A stretch of 17,358 bases of DNA from Acidobacteriota bacterium (GTDB taxonomy: Bacteria > Acidobacteriota > Terriglobia > Terriglobales > Acidobacteriaceae). The stretch is taken from contig JAEYQK010000014.1 of NCBI GenBank assembly GCA_023410055.1, forward strand, positions 1 to 17,358. Direction: 5' to 3'. The position numbers and the translations under genes are program-made. Each line of letters starts with the position of its first letter. The first letter of the stretch is position 1. Positions 14,277 through 17,358 of this stretch are shown piece by piece. Below the pieces are notes generated by a model. It worked only from the letters and a program-made list of their open reading frames with translations. It made no database searches and was not told the origin of the DNA.

Positions 14277-15161
14277 CTAGAACCTGTACGAAGCACCGAA
14301 GGCGAATTGAGCACGGGCTTTCACGTCTGCGCCCGGCAGCACTCGGCCAGCGGCCTGCGCGACACCGAAGTCAAGGTTGAAAGGTTTCTCCGGCACCGGA
14401 AGAACACGAGCGAAATAGGTGAGCGTCGTCGGGAGCGTCGCGCCGGGAAGGTTCTGAATGCGGTGTGGTTGTTGCAGAACTTCAGAACCTACAACGACCT
14501 TGCTCTTCTTTGGTCCCGGCAGTACGAATCCCGCTGCCCCGAACAGACGTGGTCCCCAACTGGGTGAATTGCCCGAAATTCCGAGCAGTGAAGCGTTCGT
14601 CTCCTTCACGCCGAAGTTGAGCACGATCGGCACGGTCTTGGTCTGCGTGATCGTTTTCGTTGCGGCGATATAGAAGTCGCCATTGCTCGTTTCTTTGTCG
14701 GTGATGACGCCCCCGACGCGTTTGACGTTTGTTCGTGCGACGAATCCCACGGCGATCGCCGGCAGATACTTCTTCTTGAATGAGTTCTCCGGCAGAACGT
14801 TGACCTTCCCGTGGAAGATGTTGAAGCCGTTCTCGAAAAGCGGGCTCAGACCGGGAGTGCTGCCTCCAGCAACTGATGCCCGTGTGTAGCCGATCTCGGC
14901 GTACTTGAAGAGTCCCAAGGTGATCGAGGTCTGAAAGTCGTTGCCGACAACCGAACCGCCGTTCAGGTAATGGAAAGCGACAGTCGGACGTCCAATGGAG
15001 TTCTTGGGAGAGGATGTTGCGTATGCGAACGGCGTGACGAATGCGCCCGTCTGGCCTTCCCAGTTCAGGCTCTGTGCCCATAATGAGGTTGCGCCAAACA
15101 GAACTGCGGCTGCAACAAGGGACAACCGGGAACTACGTGCAAAAAGAAAATTGCGTTTCAT
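14277..15161 (-). CDS. Probable outer-membrane beta-barrel protein
   Basis: 294 aa, family not recognised. Residues 1-30 form a signal peptide with an AQS cleavage site. The mature part is made of alternating hydrophobic/polar strands separated by Gly/Asn/Ser-rich turns (NFGVKETNASLLGISGNSP; FGAAGFVLPGPKKSKVVVGSEV). It ends in FAFGASYRF, with the terminal Phe and aromatic alternation recognised by the BAM assembly machinery. It has no Cys. GGAGA lies 6 nt before the ATG. The long upstream gap (467 bp) holds hairpins close to the ribosome-binding site, suggesting post-transcriptional control (inference). Alternatives such as a surface lipid-binding barrel or porin-like channel cannot be told apart by eye. 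Confidence 0.75.
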   Translation of the reverse strand: MKRNFLFARSSRLSLVAAAVLFGATSLWAQSLNWEGQTGAFVTPFAYATSSPKNSIGRPTVAFHYLNGGSVVGNDFQTSITLGLFKYAEIGYTRASVAGGSTPGLSPLFENGFNIFHGKVNVLPENSFKKKYLPAIAVGFVARTNVKRVGGVITDKETSNGDFYIAATKTITQTKTVPIVLNFGVKETNASLLGISGNSPSWGPRLFGAAGFVLPGPKKSKVVVGSEVLQQPHRIQNLPGATLPTTLTYFARVLPVPEKPFNLDFGVAQAAGRVLPGADVKARAQFAFGASYRF

Positions 15162-15354
15162 TGCTTTCTCCGTAAGCCCGGCTGTGCCGGGTCGTTCTGA
15201 ATCGTTGTTCTTTCCTCCGGACTCACGGATCCTGCTAAAGCAAACGACCCGCGATCTGGAAGACCGTGGGTCGGTTCGAAAATCTGAACTTGGGAACTGC
15301 CTAAACTGCCCTCTTGCAAGTTCAACTTCTCAGCTTGACCCACCTCCCGGCGCG

Positions 15355-15404
15355 ACACATACACATGCACATTGGCATGCACATGCACATGGCCATCGCG
15401 CGCG
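15355..15404. repeat. Alternating purine-pyrimidine tract (CACATG/CGCG)
   Basis: Three alternating runs: 15355-15372 (18 nt, ACACAT/GCACAT type), 15375-15391 (17 nt, GCATGCACATG...) and CGCGCGCG (15397-15404). They are separated by 2 to 5 nt. CACATG-like hexamers recur. Such tracts favour Z-DNA under negative supercoiling. Confidence 0.75.
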
Positions 15405-15445
15405 AGTTGTTGTGAGTCGTTCTCATAATTCCTGTGCTGATAGTC

Positions 15446-15476
15446 AAAAGCCCCCGAACTTGTTTGTCCGGGGGCT
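15446..15476 (-). terminator. Intrinsic terminator, minus strand
   Basis: AGCCCCCG (15476-15469 read on minus) pairs with CGGGGGCT (15456-15449), an 8-bp core extended by AC/GT, then TTTTG. It lies about 150 nt past the DUF1684 stop and 285 nt before the barrel-protein start. It may end DUF1684 transcription or act as an attenuator. Confidence 0.65.
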
Positions 15477-15606
15477 CTGGGTTCCTGAGGCACCTACCGG
15501 CTCTTTAGCAGTTTTTTCCGTGGAGCAAGTTGCCTTAAATCGCCACGTTCGACAAACCTGATCAACTTATACAGGTTTAATCCAAAGTTGAGAAATTCAA
15601 ACTATC

Positions 15607-15619
15607 GATTGTCACAATC
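15607..15619. promoter_or_regulatory. Perfect 13-bp palindrome, possible operator
   Basis: GATTGT-C-ACAATC, 10 bp past the DUF1684 stop. It has an operator-like shape, but the regulator cannot be named and no promoter is evident beside it. Confidence 0.25.
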
Positions 15620-15628
15620 ACGAATTCG

Positions 15629-16552
15629 TCAGTGTGAGTACCTTTTCTCACCGGCGGGAATCGCGATTTTCAGCCGGTTCTCCGGTGGAGGCAGCGGACA
15701 CGTCGCGTATGGTGTATAGGCGCAGGGGGGATTCTGCGCACGATTGAAGTCGATCCACAGTTCCCCGGGCTGCGTCAGTCCATGATCGGGGAAATCTGTG
15801 TAGAGGAATCTGGCTGCGCCATAAGTGGTGCTCGCGCTGGTCGCATCCCGCATGATAAAGAACAGTTGCTTGTCCCCAGGCTCCTCAAGCACCGGTTCCA
15901 GTCGAGAGCTCTTGCCTTGAACCATGAACTCAGCTACTCCGGGCACTACCATGTTCTCCGTTGTTCCAAGTATCGTCGGCACCGGTTTCTGTTTGGGAGG
16001 ATTGTAGGGTATCCACTTTGCCTTCACACGGTAAGCAAGGTCTGGCGGATACCACTTCAGTCCATGAAAACCCGTGATCGTCGGCGACTGCGAATCCTTG
16101 ATGCGAACGCCGTATTTGTCCCCACGATGAATAACGAGAATTGTTAGCGTTCCGATTTTGAGTTTCGTCGGATTAGCAGAATCGTCAGGTGCGATCGTCT
16201 GTCCATTCTGAGCCGCATGACCATCAACCGTGAGCTCTTTAGGGAATCCGCCAACGGGCGCTGCGAGCATCACTTGCTGACCGTGTAGTTTGAAAATGGC
16301 AAGATGCGGAGCGGACTTCTTCAGCACGATCGAATTGCCTGCGGCTGCGCCAATGGTGTTGTCGCCCTGTTTCAGCCACTCAAGACCCACAAGCGACATC
16401 CATCCTTCGGGAGCGGTCAGGTTTTTGGCGCGTTTCGCACGCCATTCCAGAAGTTGCGATCGCCAATTTGCGGGATTATTGGCGCCGAAGAGAAAGGCGC
16501 TTGAGAAAGTCAGAGCTGCAAGAACTACTGCGGTCAACACACGGTTCTTCAT
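15629..16552 (-). CDS. DUF1684 domain secreted protein
   Basis: 307 aa. Signal peptide at about 1-23 (FLFGANN). The rest is a full DUF1684 domain: EGWMSLVGLEWL near the start, IGTLTILVIHRGDKYGVRIKDSQSP, FHGLKWYPPD, TTYGAARFLYTDFPD, then the strongly conserved end DFNRAQNPPCAYTPYATCPLPPPENRL (268-294) with Cys277 and Cys285, and IPAGEKRY. Its biochemical function is not established. The two Cys are conserved in the family and may form a disulfide in the periplasm. The ATG at 16552 starts the signal peptide. An open frame further up to 16909 overlaps the neighbouring terminator and the 3' part of the beta-helix gene, and is not coding-like. The Shine-Dalgarno sequence is weak (AGAGACC). Confidence 0.88.
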   Translation of the reverse strand: MKNRVLTAVVLAALTFSSAFLFGANNPANWRSQLLEWRAKRAKNLTAPEGWMSLVGLEWLKQGDNTIGAAAGNSIVLKKSAPHLAIFKLHGQQVMLAAPVGGFPKELTVDGHAAQNGQTIAPDDSANPTKLKIGTLTILVIHRGDKYGVRIKDSQSPTITGFHGLKWYPPDLAYRVKAKWIPYNPPKQKPVPTILGTTENMVVPGVAEFMVQGKSSRLEPVLEEPGDKQLFFIMRDATSASTTYGAARFLYTDFPDHGLTQPGELWIDFNRAQNPPCAYTPYATCPLPPPENRLKIAIPAGEKRYSH

Positions 16553-16589
16553 GGTCTCTATCGTAACGCGAAACTCGACACTCGCTGAA

Positions 16590-16618
16590 AAAGCAAAAGG
16601 GGCGAGTCGCCTCGCCCC
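16590..16618 (-). terminator. Intrinsic terminator of the beta-helix gene
   Basis: On the minus strand GGGGCGAG, GCGA tetraloop (GNRA type), CTCGCCCC, then TTTTGCTTTTT. The 8-bp stem is at 16599-16606 / 16611-16618, 20 nt after the gene's stop. A textbook terminator. Confidence 0.85.
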
Positions 16619-16637
16619 GTCTAGCTCAGGATTGCTG

Positions 16638-17358
16638 TTACCACTGATAGGGCCAGGTGCCGCCGCCAGCGTTGTATTCGTAGGATCCAAGGTCAACCGA
16701 ACCCTGGTTCCGGTTTGCCCCATTTGCGTCGTACGCCGGAGCATCCAGAGCCGTGCCCTTATTGATTGCTGGGCTCGATCCCTGAAGTTGGTAGTTGTTG
16801 TTCGTTCCGTTCTGCTGGTACGAAGCGAACAGTGGATTACCTCCGATCGTACCTGAAGAGGTGTTCCCGTTCTGCAACCTCCAGTCGCTCGGTCCGTTGC
16901 CGGAGACAAGGTTGTTCTGGTATGTATTGCGTCCAGTGTTGCCGTATTCTTCGATGCCGTAGCCGTTAGCTCCAGGCATCAGGCCGTTCTGGTAAACGAT
17001 GTTGTTGGTGATCACGGATCCGCTGTTGACCCAGCTTCCGTCGCCGGCGCCCACCAGAATTCCACCGTAGCCGTTGTTCACGACGGTGTTGTTCGAAATA
17101 TTGTTCTGCGAAGCGGCGTGCCAAGTGTGAATACCCCATCCCTGGTTCCGGTACACGATGTTGTTCCAAATGCGTCCACCCGGGTTGGCCGTGTAGATAC
17201 CATGCAGTGTCGAGCACGGCTTCGTGTAATTGCCGATGTCGTGCACGACATTGCCGATGATGTCCACATTTGAAGCGCCACTGAAGTTACCGTTAAGGAT
17301 GCCGCCGCCCGCCTGACATCCCGAGGTCGCCATGTTGTGGACGTGGTTCCCGACGATG
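16638..17358 (-). CDS. Right-handed parallel beta-helix repeat protein, 3' part (runs off the window)
   Basis: The last 240 codons are visible; the frame is open through base 17358, so the start lies beyond the window. Repeating coil units rich in Asn ladders are evident: IVGNHVHNMATS, VDIIGNVVHDIGNY, GRIWNNIVYRNQGWGIHTWH, NNISNNTVVNNGYGGILVG, SVITNNIVYQNG, GYGIEEYGN, NTYQNNLVSGNG. This is the pattern of pectate-lyase-like or NosD-like right-handed beta-helices, with each N-N-x-(V/I) marking a turn. The end has the common cap SSPAINKG ... GSVDLGSYEY, then a Gly/Trp-rich tail. These proteins are usually extracellular polysaccharide lyases, hydrolases or adhesins. No catalytic residues can be assigned from this fragment. 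Two Cys (GCQAGGG, KPCSTLHG) may pair. The ATG at 17333 is internal. Confidence 0.88.
   Translation of the reverse strand, partial: IVGNHVHNMATSGCQAGGGILNGNFSGASNVDIIGNVVHDIGNYTKPCSTLHGIYTANPGGRIWNNIVYRNQGWGIHTWHAASQNNISNNTVVNNGYGGILVGAGDGSWVNSGSVITNNIVYQNGLMPGANGYGIEEYGNTGRNTYQNNLVSGNGPSDWRLQNGNTSSGTIGGNPLFASYQQNGTNNNYQLQGSSPAINKGTALDAPAYDANGANRNQGSVDLGSYEYNAGGGTWPYQW

Larger units (their letters stand above)
15162..15628. other. 467-bp leader/intergenic region with several hairpins
   Basis: No credible gene. On the minus strand, approaching the barrel gene, it contains: a palindrome (15607-15619), AAACCTG/CAGGTTT (15554-15578), a terminator (15446-15476), alternating purine-pyrimidine DNA (15355-15404), a hairpin at 15246-15272 (GACCCGCG/CGTGGGTC, extended by TCT/AGA) and CCCGGC-TGT-GCCGGG (15177-15191) just upstream of the Shine-Dalgarno sequence. 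A 111-codon frame across it is judged fortuitous. Confidence 0.6.

Noticed and set aside
15158..15493. 111-codon minus frame ending with TGA that overlaps the barrel-gene ATG (ATGA)
   Set aside because: It spans the terminator hairpin and the alternating CACATG tract (producing HVHVHANVHVYV), shows no family resemblance or ribosome-binding site; the overlap is probably chance.
16553..16909. Upstream extension of the DUF1684 frame to 16909
   Set aside because: It crosses a textbook terminator and the end of the beta-helix gene; the signal peptide begins at 16552.

Overview
The window looks like chromosomal DNA of an acidobacterium, most likely class Terriglobia (Koribacter/soil-MAG type). The best marker is a full-length ADOP protein (acidobacterial duplicated orphan permease) at 3633-6101. 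Secreted proteins of types common in that phylum support it: a GCL/HVGH small domain, DUF5666-like repeats, DUF1684 and DUF4190 tails. The gene style (high G+C, outer-membrane-type barrel, RlpA) indicates a Gram-negative cell. No rRNA, tRNA, CRISPR array, transposase or integrase was seen.

Left part (1-3073): the 5' portion of tadA (minus) is divergent from a secreted Ser/Thr/Ala-rich protein that ends in an LPQTG sorting-type tail. These are followed by a stand-alone nuoI and an isoprenylcysteine-methyltransferase-type membrane enzyme. A TGAGTAC x5 heptamer array lies between the last two.

Middle-left (3074-8852) is the accessory-looking part. The ADOP permease and a tandem pair of DUF4190 membrane proteins are embedded in long intergenic stretches that share dispersed repeat modules (A, B and C below). 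One A+B copy has cut off a cyclase/kynurenine-formamidase-type gene after about 57 codons, leaving a pseudogene. Two further period-7 repeats and strong hairpins sit at 8599-8843.

Middle-right (8853-12835): rlpA (minus) and thiD (plus) are divergent, separated by about 300 bp. That gap contains an unusually dense set of perfect stems, including an H-type pseudoknot arrangement, and is a candidate structured RNA. thiD converges, with one base between stop codons, on a secreted TPR protein. Divergent from the TPR gene is a secreted DUF5666-like protein that ends at a bidirectional terminator.

Right part (12836-17358), all minus strand: O-acetylhomoserine sulfhydrylase (metY), an outer-membrane barrel-like protein with a long structured leader, a DUF1684 protein, and the 3' part of a right-handed beta-helix protein. 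Clear terminators separate some of these units.

The genes do not form one pathway. They are mostly single-gene units (tRNA editing, respiration, thiamine, methionine and envelope functions). The less ordinary content is the noncoding DNA: modular repeats, heptamer arrays and the rlpA-thiD structured region.
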